A stretch of DNA of 64,000 nucleotides from Actinomadura sp. K4S16 (GTDB lineage: Bacteria > Actinomycetota > Actinomycetes > Streptosporangiales > Streptosporangiaceae). Shown here one piece after another: positions 34,261 to 42,721 of this stretch. A program made the position numbers and the translations under genes. The notes beneath the pieces are model-generated. The model saw only the letters and a program-made list of their open reading frames with translations, ran no database searches and was not told the DNA's origin. Each line of letters opens with the position of its first letter. Position 1 is the stretch's first letter. The DNA lies in NCBI RefSeq assembly GCF_008327685.1, contig NZ_BDDE01000010.1, positions 992,001 to 1,056,000 of the forward strand, written 5' to 3'.

Positions 34261-35832
34261 TCAGCGGGCGAACTCGATCGCCCTGGACTCGCGGACGACG
34301 GTGACGCGGATCTGGCCGGGGTAGGTCAGCTCGTCCTCGACCTGCTTGGCGATGTCGCGGGCGATGACCTGCGCCTGGATGTCGTCGACCGCGTCGGGCT
34401 TCACCATCACCCGGATCTCGCGTCCGGCCTGCATCGCGAAGACCTTCTCCACGCCCTCGTGCTTGTCGCGGGCGATCTCCTCGAGCCGTTCCAGGCGCTT
34501 GACGTACGCCTCCAGGGACTCGCGGCGCGCCCCCGGCCGGCTGCCGCTCACCGCGTCGGCGGCCTGGGTGAGCACGGCCTCCACGGTCCGGACCTCGACC
34601 TCGTTGTGGTGCGCCTCGATGGCGTGGACGACGTCCTCGTGCTCGCCGTAGCGGCGGGCGATCTCGGCGCCGATCAGCGCGTGGCTGCCCTCCACCTCGT
34701 GGGTGAGCGCCTTGCCGATGTCGTGCAGCAGCGTGCAGCGCTTGGCGACCTCCACCGGCAGCCGCAGTTCGCTCGCCATGATGCCCGCGATGTGCGCGGA
34801 CTCGATCAGGTGCTTGAGCACGTTCTGCCCGTAGGACGTCCGGTACCGCAACTGGCCGAGCAGCGCGATCAGCTCCGGGTGCATGTCGCCGATGCCGACC
34901 TCGACCAAAGCGTCCTCACCGGCCCGGACGCACAGCTGCTCGACGTCGCTGCGGCTGCGCTCGTAGATCTCCTCGATCCGCTGGGGGTGGATCCGGCCGT
35001 CCAGGACGAGCTTCTCCAGCGTCAGCCGCCCGACCTCGCGGCGCACGGGATCGAAACAGCTCAGCAGCACCGCCTCCGGCGTGTCGTCGATGATGAGGTT
35101 CACGCCGGTGGTCGTCTCGAAGGCGCGGATGTTGCGGCCCTCGCGGCCGATGATGCGGCCCTTCATCTCGTCGCTCGGCAGGTGCAGCACCGACACCACC
35201 GACTCGGCCGTCTGCTCGCTCGCGACCCGCTGGATCGCCAGCGTCACGATCTTGCGGGCGCGCTTGTCGCCCTCCGCCCGCGCCGCGTTCTCGATCTCCC
35301 GCACGATGGGGATGGACTCGCGCTTCGCCTGGTTCTCGACCGCCGCGACGAGTTCGGCCTTGGCCTGCTCGGCGGTCAGCCCGGCGGCCTGCTCCAGGAC
35401 CTTGCGCCGCTCCTCGGCGATGCCGTCGAGCTCCTGCCTGCGGGCCTCCAGCGCCTTCTTGGTCTCGGCGAGCCGTCCCTGCCACTCCTCCAGGCGGCGC
35501 ATCTCGGCGTCCAGCCGCTGCTCCCGTTCCGCGAGGCGGGCCTCCCGGCGTTCCAGGTCCTCGCGGAGGGTGCGGATGTCGTCGCGCAGGGCGCGGCCTT
35601 CCTCGTCGAGTTCCGCGCGCCCGGCGGCGGCGACCTGCTGCGCCTCCTGCTCGGCCTTCTCCAGGACGGCCTGCGCCTCCTTGGCGGCCTTCGCCCTGAC
35701 CTCGTCCGCGTCGCCCTGCGCCCGCGCCATCTCCGCGGCGGCCTTGCCGGGCGTGCCGGGACGCCATACGACGACGATCACGAGAGCGACCAGGGTCACC
35801 AGCAGCGCTGCACCCAGCAGGACGCTCTCCAT
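34261..35832 (-). CDS. rny: Ribonuclease Y
   Basis: A 523-residue membrane-bound endoribonuclease that starts mRNA decay. One helix (VLLGAALLVTLVALVIVVVW) anchors it; residues ~30-195 are a charged coiled coil (repeated Glu, Arg, Ala); the KH domain has GRIIGREGRNIRAFE near 224; the HD domain carries CTLLHDIGKALTHE near 368 with the metal-binding His-Asp pair; the C-terminal Y domain follows. GGAGGA lies eight bases before the ATG. It sits downstream of recX/recA on the same strand but 840 bp away, so it has its own promoter. Confidence 0.95.
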   Translation of the reverse strand: MESVLLGAALLVTLVALVIVVVWRPGTPGKAAAEMARAQGDADEVRAKAAKEAQAVLEKAEQEAQQVAAAGRAELDEEGRALRDDIRTLREDLERREARLAEREQRLDAEMRRLEEWQGRLAETKKALEARRQELDGIAEERRKVLEQAAGLTAEQAKAELVAAVENQAKRESIPIVREIENAARAEGDKRARKIVTLAIQRVASEQTAESVVSVLHLPSDEMKGRIIGREGRNIRAFETTTGVNLIIDDTPEAVLLSCFDPVRREVGRLTLEKLVLDGRIHPQRIEEIYERSRSDVEQLCVRAGEDALVEVGIGDMHPELIALLGQLRYRTSYGQNVLKHLIESAHIAGIMASELRLPVEVAKRCTLLHDIGKALTHEVEGSHALIGAEIARRYGEHEDVVHAIEAHHNEVEVRTVEAVLTQAADAVSGSRPGARRESLEAYVKRLERLEEIARDKHEGVEKVFAMQAGREIRVMVKPDAVDDIQAQVIARDIAKQVEDELTYPGQIRVTVVRESRAIEFAR

Positions 35833-36670
35833 GAGGCAGATCCTCCCTCGCCGCGGGCCCGTCCGGTGTGCGGGGCCCTGCCTAGCGAGGATTTACTCGC
35901 GCACGGATGCACGACATCGCGGGACCGCGCGCGGGCGCGTCCCGGCGACCCGGCCGAATCCGGTCGACGAACGTGTCCTTTATGCCTCTCAGCTGCTGGA
36001 ACGTGCTCGGTCGTATGGCAATCCGCAAGACGCGGAGTAACTCCTCACTGCCGTAACGGTAAGCGGCACAGAGGTAATGAGCAAGCAAACGACGGGCATT
36101 CCGGACTAACCGAACGTCGGCGTGACTCCTTCCTTACCGCCTCCCCTGACCGCCCTGACCCCGCACCACCTGCACCATCACGCCCCCGGCGGAGTCACGA
36201 ACCGATCGCCCCGGGTCATCCCCTCCCCCGCCCCGGCGTGTCGCCCCCCGACACCCCCGCGCCCGCCCCATTCCCGTCCCCCACCCACCGCCCCAACCCT
36301 GACCCCACGGCCCCTCTCGCAGCGCCCTTCCCGGGCTCACGCGACCTCCCGACTTACGCGCCCTCACCCGGCGAGCCCCTCCGGGCTCACCCGGCCTCCC
36401 GACTCGGACGGTCTTCCGAGCCCGCGCGGCCTTCCGGGCTCACACGACCTTCCGGGCTCACACGACCTTCCGGGCTCGCACGCCCTCCCGGCTCACGCGG
36501 ACTTCCGGGTTCACGTGCCATTGCAGACTCACGCGCCTTCCGGGCTCACGCGCCGTTACCCGGCGTGCCCTTCCGGGCCCGCGCGGCCTTCCGGCTCGCG
36601 TGGGCTTCTGGGGCCGCGCGGTCTTTCGGGCTCGTGGCGGTCGTGGCGATGTTGAGGGGGTGGCGCGTGG
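35833..36670. other. Long intergenic region between recX and rny
   Basis: 838 bp without a recognisable gene. The first ~290 bp, next to rny, have lower GC and should hold its promoter, but no pair of boxes is convincing. Positions 36120-36325 are C-rich. The rest is a degenerate tandem repeat listed separately. Long open frames cross it on both strands, but they have Pro/Ser/Arg-rich translations expected from GC-rich noncoding DNA. Confidence 0.5.
36325..36650. repeat. Degenerate 18-bp tandem repeat (minisatellite)
   Basis: About 15 copies of an ~18-bp unit close to CCTTCCGGGCTCACACGA. Two adjacent copies near 36430-36465 are identical; the outer copies are diverged and vary from 15 to 19 bp. 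The array lies just downstream of recX. Because most units are a multiple of three, the plus strand reads as LPGSHD repeats, but no start or ribosome-binding site supports a protein. Confidence 0.8.
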
Positions 36671-37243
36671 TCAGTCGAGAGGGGTGGGGAGGGTTTCCGG
36701 GTCGGTGCCCTCTTCTGCCAGGGCTTCCTTCACGACCCGGTAGGACAGGCCGGGCGAATAGCCCTTGCGGGCGAGCATGCCGACCAGGCGGCGCATGCGC
36801 TTGGCGGGGTCGGCGCCTCGGGTGGCCCGGAGCTTGCGGGCGACCAGGGCGCGGGCCGTCTGCTCTTCCTGCGCCGGGTCGAGGGCGTCCACGGCGTCGT
36901 TGACGGTCTCGTCGGGGACGCCCTTGCGGCGGAGTTCGGCGGCCAGTGCGCGCTTGGCCAGGCCCCGGCCGGCGTGCCTGGACTGGACCCAGGCCTGGGC
37001 GAAGGCTTCGTCGTCGATGAGGCCGACGTCGGTGAAGCGGCCCAGCACGCGTTCGGCCACGTCGTCGGGGATGTGCTTGCGTTGCAGCGCGTCCGCCAAC
37101 TGGGCTCGCGTGCGAGGGGAGGCGGACAGGAGGCGCAGGCAGATCTCGCGAGCCTTCGCCTCTGGGTCGGTGTCGCGGGCCTTCGCCTCCGGGCCCCTCT
37201 CGCGGGCCCCAGGCTCCGGGTCGGTATCGCGGGCGTCCGTCAT
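36671..37243 (-). CDS. recX: Recombination regulator RecX
   Basis: A 190-residue RecX protein, which binds RecA filaments and limits their activity. The three-helix repeats run from residue ~33: ICLRLLSASPRTRAQLADAL, then FTDVGLIDDEAFAQAWVQSR and KRMRRLVGMLARKGYSPGLS. The N-terminal ~30 residues contain a duplicated ARDTDPE unit, also visible as a DNA repeat. It lies 160 bp behind recA on the same strand and is probably cotranscribed by read-through. Confidence 0.92.
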   Translation of the reverse strand: MTDARDTDPEPGARERGPEAKARDTDPEAKAREICLRLLSASPRTRAQLADALQRKHIPDDVAERVLGRFTDVGLIDDEAFAQAWVQSRHAGRGLAKRALAAELRRKGVPDETVNDAVDALDPAQEEQTARALVARKLRATRGADPAKRMRRLVGMLARKGYSPGLSYRVVKEALAEEGTDPETLPTPLD

Positions 37244-37403
37244 CGGGAGCCGGTCCGGGCGGTGCCGTTGGCCGTGGGAGCGGCGGCGCCATCGGGGAAG
37301 TTCCGGGCACCGGTCGTGCGGTGCCGGGTTAGGCGCCGCCGCCCTGCATACGAGATCATCGCTTACTCGTCGTCAAGAGTCACCCGCCTCGGGGGATTCC
37401 CGG

Positions 37404-38519
37404 TCAGGAATCACCCGCCTTGGCGGCCTTGGCGCCCCGCTTGGCGGCGGGGGCCTTGGCGGGGGCAGCGGCGGCGGGCTCGGGCGCGGCGGCGGGAGCG
37501 GCGGGCTCGGCCTCCTTGTCGACCTTCGGGCCGATGCCGAGCTTCTCCTTGATCTTCTTCTCGATGCCGTCGGCGAGGTCGGGGTTGGCCTTGAGGAAGT
37601 TGCGGGCGTTCTCCTTGCCCTGGCCGAGCTGGTCGCCGTCGTAGGTGTACCAGGCGCCGGACTTGCGGACGAAGCCGTGCTCCACGCCGAGGTCGATCAG
37701 GCCGCCCTCGCGGCTGATGCCCTGGCCGTAGAGGAGGTCGAAGTCGGCGACGCGGAACGGCGGGGCCATCTTATTCTTGACGACCTTGACGCGGACGCGG
37801 TTGCCGACGGCCTCGGTGCCGTCCTTGAGCGTCTCGATGCGGCGGACGTCGAGGCGGACGGAGGCGTAGAACTTCAGCGCGCGGCCGCCGGTGGTGGTCT
37901 CCGGGGAGCCGAACATGACGCCGACCTTCTCGCGGAGCTGGTTGATGAAGATGGCGGTGGTCTTGGTCTGGTTGATCGCCCCGGTGAGCTTGCGCAGGGC
38001 CTGCGACATGAGCCGGGCCTGGAGGCCGACGTGGCTGTCGCCCATCTCGCCCTCGATCTCGGCGCGGGGGACGAGCGCGGCGACGGAGTCGATGACGACG
38101 ATGTCGATCGCGCCGGAGCGGATCAGCATGTCGGTGATCTCCAGGGCCTGCTCGCCGGTGTCGGGCTGGGAGACCAGCAGGGCGTCGATGTCGACGCCGA
38201 GCTTGGCGGCGTACTCGGGGTCGAGCGCGTGCTCGGCGTCGACGAACGCGGCGATGCCGCCCTTCTTCTGGACGCTCGCCACGGCGTGGAGCGCGATGGA
38301 GGTCTTGCCGGAGCCCTCGGGGCCGTACACCTCGACGACGCGGCCGCGCGGCAGGCCGCCGATGCCGAGGGCGATGTCGAGGGAGATCGCGCCGGTGGGG
38401 ATCACCTCGACGGGCGCCCGCGCCTCCTCGCCCATCCGCATGACCGATCCCTTGCCGAACTGCCGCTCGATCTGGGCGAGTGCGGTCTCGAGAGCCTTCT
38501 CCCGGTCGTTCGCTGCCAT
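37404..38519 (-). CDS. recA: Recombinase RecA
   Basis: A 371-residue RecA: strand exchange and LexA cleavage. Walker A is GPEGSGKT (66-73), Walker [13 protein letters not shown], the L1/L2 loops [10 protein letters not shown] and [21 protein letters not shown]. The C-terminus ends in a 40-residue Ala/Pro/Lys-rich tail, as in other actinomycetes. GAAGGA eight bases before ATG 38519 fixes the start. Upstream lie a LexA box and a PafBC-type promoter, so it should respond to damage by both routes. No intein. Confidence 0.98.
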   Translation of the reverse strand: MAANDREKALETALAQIERQFGKGSVMRMGEEARAPVEVIPTGAISLDIALGIGGLPRGRVVEVYGPEGSGKTSIALHAVASVQKKGGIAAFVDAEHALDPEYAAKLGVDIDALLVSQPDTGEQALEITDMLIRSGAIDIVVIDSVAALVPRAEIEGEMGDSHVGLQARLMSQALRKLTGAINQTKTTAIFINQLREKVGVMFGSPETTTGGRALKFYASVRLDVRRIETLKDGTEAVGNRVRVKVVKNKMAPPFRVADFDLLYGQGISREGGLIDLGVEHGFVRKSGAWYTYDGDQLGQGKENARNFLKANPDLADGIEKKIKEKLGIGPKVDKEAEPAAPAAAPEPAAAAPAKAPAAKRGAKAAKAGDS

Positions 38520-38580
38520 TGAGATGTCCTTCTCGTTGTGGTGTGTCGGCTCTCGGCCGCTGCTTGCGATGTCGAGGGCG

Positions 38581-38602
38581 ACGTTACGGCGGGCCACCGA
38601 CA
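38581..38602 (-). promoter_or_regulatory. PafBC-type (RecA-independent) promoter of recA
   Basis: Read on the minus strand, TGTCGGTG - 8 bp - TAACGT matches the known RecA-independent damage promoter TGTCRGTG-N8-TANNNT of actinobacteria exactly. The TAACGT -10 lies about 62 bp before the recA start. Confidence 0.85.
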
Positions 38603-38655
38603 CTTTCGACCCCTGGACGCTCCGACGGCGGCGCCGCGGGCCGCGACCAGCTTAC

Positions 38656-38669
38656 CGAACATCCGTTCG
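38656..38669. promoter_or_regulatory. LexA (SOS) box of recA
   Basis: CGAACATCCGTTCG is a perfect match to the Gram-positive SOS box CGAAC-N4-GTTCG. It is about 55 bp upstream of the PafBC-type promoter on the recA side and 93 bp from the divergent ATP-grasp gene. Confidence 0.88.
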
Positions 38670-38761
38670 ATCATCGTCCCACATGCCGATTTGCGGTGGA
38701 ATCTCCGTGCGATCGTGGCCCCCGACCCGTAACCTGGCGGAGTTGACGGAGGGTTCCAATC

Positions 38762-39631
38762 ATGACGCTGACCGTCCTCTTCTGCGTCGATCCGCTCCAC
38801 CCCCGGCGCGTTGACCCCCACTTCGCCCGCGAGGCCGCCGCCGTGCGGGACCACTACGGCGAGATCGCCCTGATCGACCACGACGCGCTGCGGCGCGGGG
38901 ACGTCGAGGACGCCGTCGACGCGGTCCCCTCGGACCTGGGCCCCGTCTGGTACCGCGGGTGGATGCTCTCGGCGGACGAGTACGGCGCCATGGCCGCCGC
39001 CTTGAAACGGAGCGGCACTGTCCTCCTGACGCACCCGGACGACTACCGCCGCGCACACGAGCTGCCTGGTTGGCACGACACGTTCGCCGGGCTGACCCCG
39101 CACAGCGTGTGGCGCCCCCTCGGCGCGGGCCAGGACCCCGGCCCCCTCGGCGAACTGGGTGAGCTCGTCAAGCCGCTGCGCAGCGGACCCGGCGTGGTCA
39201 AGGACTACGTGAAGTCGTGCAAGCACGAGTGGGAGGAGGCGTGCTTCGTCCCCGACGTGAAGAACCTCGCCCGACTGCACGACATCGCGGCCAAGATGGT
39301 CGCGCTCCGGGACGACCATCTGGCCGGCGGCCTCGTCGTGCGGGAGTTCGAGCAGTACGACGACGCGGGTGAGGCGCGCGTGTGGTGGGTGGACGGCGAG
39401 CCCGCGCTGGTCGGTCCGCACCCCGACAGTCCGGGCGTGGAGCTCGATCCCGACCTGGGCGCGGTGGCTCCCGCCGTCCGCGCGCTGGGGTGCCGGTTCA
39501 TCACCACCGACCTGGCCCGCCGCACGGACGGCGCCTGGCGGGTCGTGGAGGTCGGAGACGGGCAGGTCAGCGACCTGCCGTCGTCCGTGGACGCGATGGA
39601 CCTCTACGCGCATCTCCCGGTGCCGGACTAG
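38762..39631 (+). CDS. ATP-grasp protein, R2K clade (DUF4343-like)
   Basis: A 289-residue protein that resembles the R2K branch of ATP-grasp enzymes, which join a carboxylate to an amine using ATP; the substrate of this branch is unknown. Visible landmarks are VLLTHPDDYRRAHELPGWHD, the Lys-rich segment GVVKDYVKSCKHEWEEACFV (two lysines of the R2K type), GGLVVREFEQYDDAGEARVW and the acidic end WRVVEVGDGQVSDLPSSVD, which would bind Mg-ATP. GGAGG stands eight bases before ATG 38762. It is divergent from recA and may share its control region. The following two plus-strand genes include another ATP-grasp protein. Confidence 0.78.
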   Translation: MTLTVLFCVDPLHPRRVDPHFAREAAAVRDHYGEIALIDHDALRRGDVEDAVDAVPSDLGPVWYRGWMLSADEYGAMAAALKRSGTVLLTHPDDYRRAHELPGWHDTFAGLTPHSVWRPLGAGQDPGPLGELGELVKPLRSGPGVVKDYVKSCKHEWEEACFVPDVKNLARLHDIAAKMVALRDDHLAGGLVVREFEQYDDAGEARVWWVDGEPALVGPHPDSPGVELDPDLGAVAPAVRALGCRFITTDLARRTDGAWRVVEVGDGQVSDLPSSVDAMDLYAHLPVPD

Positions 39632-39745
39632 CGGCCGCACAGGTTGCTGTGGGCGTGATCGAACCGGATTAAGGTCTTCATCGTCTTATGGCCTGTGACG
39701 GCCCTGACCGTCCGGTCGGTCCCTGCGTGAGAAGGACGTGTTCTC

Positions 39746-40111
39746 TTGCCCCCACAGGAGCCCCCTCGCCGGCTCAGCTCCCGCGCCGTGAAGGTGGGGA
39801 TGGTGAGCGCCCTGTCGTTGACCCTCGTCGCCTGCGGCTCCGGTTCGACCACGGCGCGGTGCGTGGACCGGAACGCGCCCGCCAAGGGCAAGAGCGGGTA
39901 CAAGGTCGTCTCGGACGGCTACTGCGACACCGGCGACATCGACCACGGGTCGCCCTCCTACGGCCGCTACTTCTGGTACTACGGCGGGAAGAGCCGTTCC
40001 GGCTTCGTGTCCGGCGGCAGCCGGTACCGGCCGGAGGGGAAGATCAAGTCGAGTGGCGGGCGGACGCTGAGCCGGGGCGGGTTCGGCGGCGGCGGCCGGG
40101 GCGGGAGCTGA
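39746..40111 (+). CDS. Small lipoprotein, YgiB-like position
   Basis: 121 residues. A basic start and one hydrophobic stretch (VKVGMVSALSLTLVACGSGS) end in the lipobox LVAC. The mature part is Gly, Ser and Tyr-rich (SYGRYFWYYGGKSRSGFVSG) and ends in a Gly-rich tail, as in DUF1190/YgiB-type proteins. It is 3 bp before a glutathionylspermidine-synthase-like gene, the same pairing as ygiB-ygiC in enterobacteria. The start is uncertain: TTG 39746 has AAGGAC 11 bases upstream, and GTG 39788 is an alternative that still leaves a signal peptide. Confidence 0.7.
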   Translation: MPPQEPPRRLSSRAVKVGMVSALSLTLVACGSGSTTARCVDRNAPAKGKSGYKVVSDGYCDTGDIDHGSPSYGRYFWYYGGKSRSGFVSGGSRYRPEGKIKSSGGRTLSRGGFGGGGRGGS

Positions 40112-40114
40112 CCC

Positions 40115-41272
40115 GTGCGCCGTGTTCGTTCTCAGCCGCGCGAGGGCTGGGCGGAGAAGGTCGAGGCGCACGGCCTGGCCTTCCACCGCACCGCGCACCC
40201 CGAGCATCTGACCCGGCCCTACTGGGACGAGTCCGTGCACTACGTCTTCGACATGGACGAGGTGCTGGCCCTCGAAGGCGTCGTCGAGGAACTGCACCGG
40301 ATGTGCCTGGAGGTCGTGGAGCACGTCGTGTCCACCGGGCGCTACCACGTCCTCGGCATCCCCGACTGGGTGGCGCCCCTGATCGAGGCGTCGTGGCGGC
40401 GCGGCGACCCCCATCTGTACGGGCGGTTCGACCTGCGCTACGACGGCCGGGGCCCCGCCAAGCTCCTGGAGTACAACGCCGATACGCCGACCGCCCTGGT
40501 GGAGAGTTCCGTCGTCCAGTGGTACTGGCTGCAGGACACCCATCCCGGGGACGACCAGTGGAACTCCATCCACGAGCGGTTCGTGGCGCGCTGGAAGGAG
40601 CTCGCGCCCGCCGTGGACGGCGGGCCGGTCCATTTCGCCTGGACGACCGGTGACGAGACCGGCGAGGAGGTCATGACGATCGCCTACATGCAGGAGACCG
40701 CCGAGGAGGCGGGCCTGCCGGGTGTGGCGATCGCCATGGAGGACATCGGCTGGGACGCCGCGCGCGGGCGGTTCGTCGACCTCGACGAGCGGGAGATCGG
40801 GACGCTCTGCAAGCTCTACCCGTGGGAGTGGATCGTCGCCGAGCCGTTCGGGCGCAACATCCCGGGCACGCCCACGTCCTGGATAGAGCCGATCTGGAAG
40901 ATGGTGCTCTCCAACAAGGCCCTGCTCGTCCTGCTCTGGGAACTGTTCCCAGGCCACCCGAATCTGCTGCCCACCTACCTGAACACGCCGTCGGACCTGA
41001 CCTCCTACGTGCAGAAGCCCCTGCTCGGACGGGAGGGCGCGAGCATGCGCATCGTCACGCCGGACGGTTCCGAGCAGAGGACCCAGGGCGACTACGGCGC
41101 GGAAGGCTACGTCTTCCAGGAGTTCTGCGCGCTGCCGGAGTTCGACGGCGAGCACCCCGTGCTCGGCGCGTGGGTGGTCCACGACGGGGCGGCCGGGATC
41201 GGCATCAGGGAGACGTCCGGGCTCATCACCGACGACACGTCGTCGTTCGTCCCGCACCGCATCCCGCTTTGA
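40115..41272 (+). CDS. Glutathionylspermidine synthase family ATP-grasp protein (YgiC/YjfC-like)
   Basis: A 385-residue ATP-grasp ligase of the family of the synthetase half of glutathionylspermidine synthase. It has YGRFDLRYDGRGPAKLLEYN (substrate and Mg ligands near residue 115-130), ADTPTALVESSVVQWYW and the late segment GYVFQEFCALPEFDGEHPVL. YgiC-like members lack the amidase half, as here, and probably ligate a peptide to an amine; the product is unknown. Actinomycetes do not make glutathione, so the true substrate must differ. GTG 40115 has GGGAG eight bases upstream. The stop lies 4 bp from the right-end hairpin of an IS element. Confidence 0.87.
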   Translation: MRRVRSQPREGWAEKVEAHGLAFHRTAHPEHLTRPYWDESVHYVFDMDEVLALEGVVEELHRMCLEVVEHVVSTGRYHVLGIPDWVAPLIEASWRRGDPHLYGRFDLRYDGRGPAKLLEYNADTPTALVESSVVQWYWLQDTHPGDDQWNSIHERFVARWKELAPAVDGGPVHFAWTTGDETGEEVMTIAYMQETAEEAGLPGVAIAMEDIGWDAARGRFVDLDEREIGTLCKLYPWEWIVAEPFGRNIPGTPTSWIEPIWKMVLSNKALLVLLWELFPGHPNLLPTYLNTPSDLTSYVQKPLLGREGASMRIVTPDGSEQRTQGDYGAEGYVFQEFCALPEFDGEHPVLGAWVVHDGAAGIGIRETSGLITDDTSSFVPHRIPL

Positions 41273-41276
41273 CGTG

Positions 41277-41300
41277 CTCCCCGGCCTGAAGGCCGGGGAG
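41277..41300 (-). ncRNA. Right-end hairpin, 3' scaffold of the predicted omega RNA
   Basis: CTCCCCGGCC and GGCCGGGGAG pair perfectly around TGAA, directly beside the tnpB stop codon. In IS200/IS605 elements the right end forms the 3' part of the omega RNA, and sequence just outside acts as guide. Here the bases outside would be the last codons of the YgiC-like gene read antisense. Only the hairpin is seen; the RNA is inferred. Confidence 0.6.
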
Positions 41301-42515
41301 TCAGTCCGTGCCGCGCGTTGACGCGGCATCTCTGCGGCTTCCTGTTTCGTCGACCCGCGCGACCGCGAGCGGCCGTCTTACCGGGTCTCCACAGGCGTTT
41401 AGCCTGTCCGCCCGCCCGGCGGCCAGGATGTTGATCGCCGCGTTGACGTCCCGGTCGTGGTCTGCGCCGCAGGCGCAGATCCACGACCGGGCGGAAAGCG
41501 GCATCGACTCGGCGACCGCGCCGCACGCCGAACACAGCTTCGACGAGGGGAACCAGCGGTCGATCCTGACGAAGGTCCGCCCGTACCGGGCGGCCTTGTA
41601 CTCCAGCATCCGGGTGAAGGCCGACCAGCCCGCATCATGGATGCTCTTGGCCAGCTTCGTGCGCGCCAGACCCTTCACCGACAGGTTCTCCACGTACACC
41701 GCTTGGTTGTCACGGATGATGCTCGTGGAGAGCTTGTGGGCGAAGTCGCGGCGCGCGTCGGCCACCCGGACGTGCGCCCGCGCGACCTTGACGACGGCCT
41801 TCTTCCTGTTCGCCGACCCCTTCTGCTTACGGCTGAGGGTCTGCTGCGCCTTGCGCAGGCGTCGCTCCGCCCGGCGCAGGAACCGGGGATTTGTGATCTT
41901 CCGGCCGTCCGACAGGACCGCGAAATGAGTCAACCCCAGGTCGATCCCCACCTCGCCCGGCGTCGCGGGCAACGACTCGGCGGCGACATCGACCACGAAG
42001 GAGGCGAAGTACCGCCCGGACGCATCCTTGATCACCGTGACCGAGGACGGCTCGGCGGGCAGCTCCCGCGACCAGCGCACCCGCACATCACCGATCTTCG
42101 GCAGGCGCAGCCTCCCGCCCGCCGTGATCGAGAACCGGGCGTTGCGGGTGAAGCGAACCGCCTGCCGCCCGTCCTTGCGCGACCGGAACCGGGGCGCGGC
42201 GACCTTCGGCCCCTTCCGCCGACCGGTCAGGGAGGCCAAGAAGTTGCGGTAGGCGGTGTTCAGGTCCGCCAGAGACTGCTGCAGGACGACGGCCGACACC
42301 TCGCCCAGCCATGCCCGCTCGCCGGTCTTCTTTGCTTCGGTGATGACCTGCTTGGACAACTCCCCGTCGGAGATGTACGGCAGGCCCGCCTGACGGGCGT
42401 TCTGGCGTGCGCGCAGCCCGTCGTTGAACACCACGCGGGCGCACCCGAACGCCTTCGCCAGCTTGACCTGCTGGCCCGGCGTCGGATGCACACGGTAGTT
42501 GTAACGGAGCTGCAC
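41301..42515 (-). CDS. tnpB: TnpB, RNA-guided nuclease of IS200/IS605 family
   Basis: A 404-residue TnpB. The RuvC residues are intact: Asp192 in VGIDLGLTHF, Glu276 in VYVENLSVKGL and Asp354 in DHDRDVNAAINI. The zinc finger reads CSAC (328-331) and CAC (347-349). An N-terminal HTH_OrfB_IS605 domain (RVHPTPGQQVKLAKAFGCAR) is present. The length is full, and no frameshift is seen, so the nuclease is probably active. It starts ten bases from the divergent tnpA stub and ends at the right-end hairpin. Confidence 0.93.
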   Translation of the reverse strand: MQLRYNYRVHPTPGQQVKLAKAFGCARVVFNDGLRARQNARQAGLPYISDGELSKQVITEAKKTGERAWLGEVSAVVLQQSLADLNTAYRNFLASLTGRRKGPKVAAPRFRSRKDGRQAVRFTRNARFSITAGGRLRLPKIGDVRVRWSRELPAEPSSVTVIKDASGRYFASFVVDVAAESLPATPGEVGIDLGLTHFAVLSDGRKITNPRFLRRAERRLRKAQQTLSRKQKGSANRKKAVVKVARAHVRVADARRDFAHKLSTSIIRDNQAVYVENLSVKGLARTKLAKSIHDAGWSAFTRMLEYKAARYGRTFVRIDRWFPSSKLCSACGAVAESMPLSARSWICACGADHDRDVNAAINILAAGRADRLNACGDPVRRPLAVARVDETGSRRDAASTRGTD

Positions 42516-42524
42516 GTCGCCATA

Positions 42525-42650
42525 GTGTCAGTGACAGATGCTGAAAGTGACGGCATCCGCACTTGTAGGCACGGTGTTCTTGAGATGCATGCGCACTTGG
42601 TCTTCGTGACGAAGTTCCGATACAAGGTGCCCAGCACCTGTCCCGGATGA
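42525..42650 (+). pseudogene. tnpA: tnpA (Y1 transposase) N-terminal remnant
   Basis: From GTG 42525 the frame reads 41 codons and contains RHGVLEMHAHLVFVTKFRYK, the conserved beginning of the IS200-type TnpA (HLVFVTKYR). It then ends in PSTCPG and a stop. The HUH motif and catalytic Tyr that normally follow are missing, so this is a deletion remnant. Confidence 0.85.
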
Positions 42651-42721
42651 CCTCCCAGCCCGAACCTCCGCCCCCACCCTTAGATGGGAAGGGCACCTGC
42701 CCGCACGACTGTAGCGGGCCG

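Larger units (their letters stand above)
41277..42693 (-). mobile_element. IS200/IS605-type element with tnpB and a tnpA remnant
   Basis: Bounded on the left by the right-end hairpin (41277-41300) and containing intact tnpB (minus strand) and a divergent tnpA stub (plus strand). The other end is unclear: a small hairpin CCCTT/AAGGG at 42677-42693 could be the left end, or that end was deleted with most of tnpA. With tnpA broken, the element cannot transpose on its own. It lies between the YgiC-like gene and DUF3046. Confidence 0.75.

Noticed and set aside
35882..36088. 68-codon minus-strand gene upstream of rny
   Set aside because: No ribosome-binding site or recognisable family, and it occupies the region where the rny promoter should be.
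36122..36655. Proline/serine-rich protein with LPGSHD repeats on the plus strand
   Set aside because: It follows from 18-bp DNA repeats in GC-rich sequence; no ribosome-binding site, start context or domain.
34459..36903. 814-codon plus-strand frame
   Set aside because: It runs antisense to rny, crosses the repeat region and enters recX antisense; composition is that of a shadow frame.
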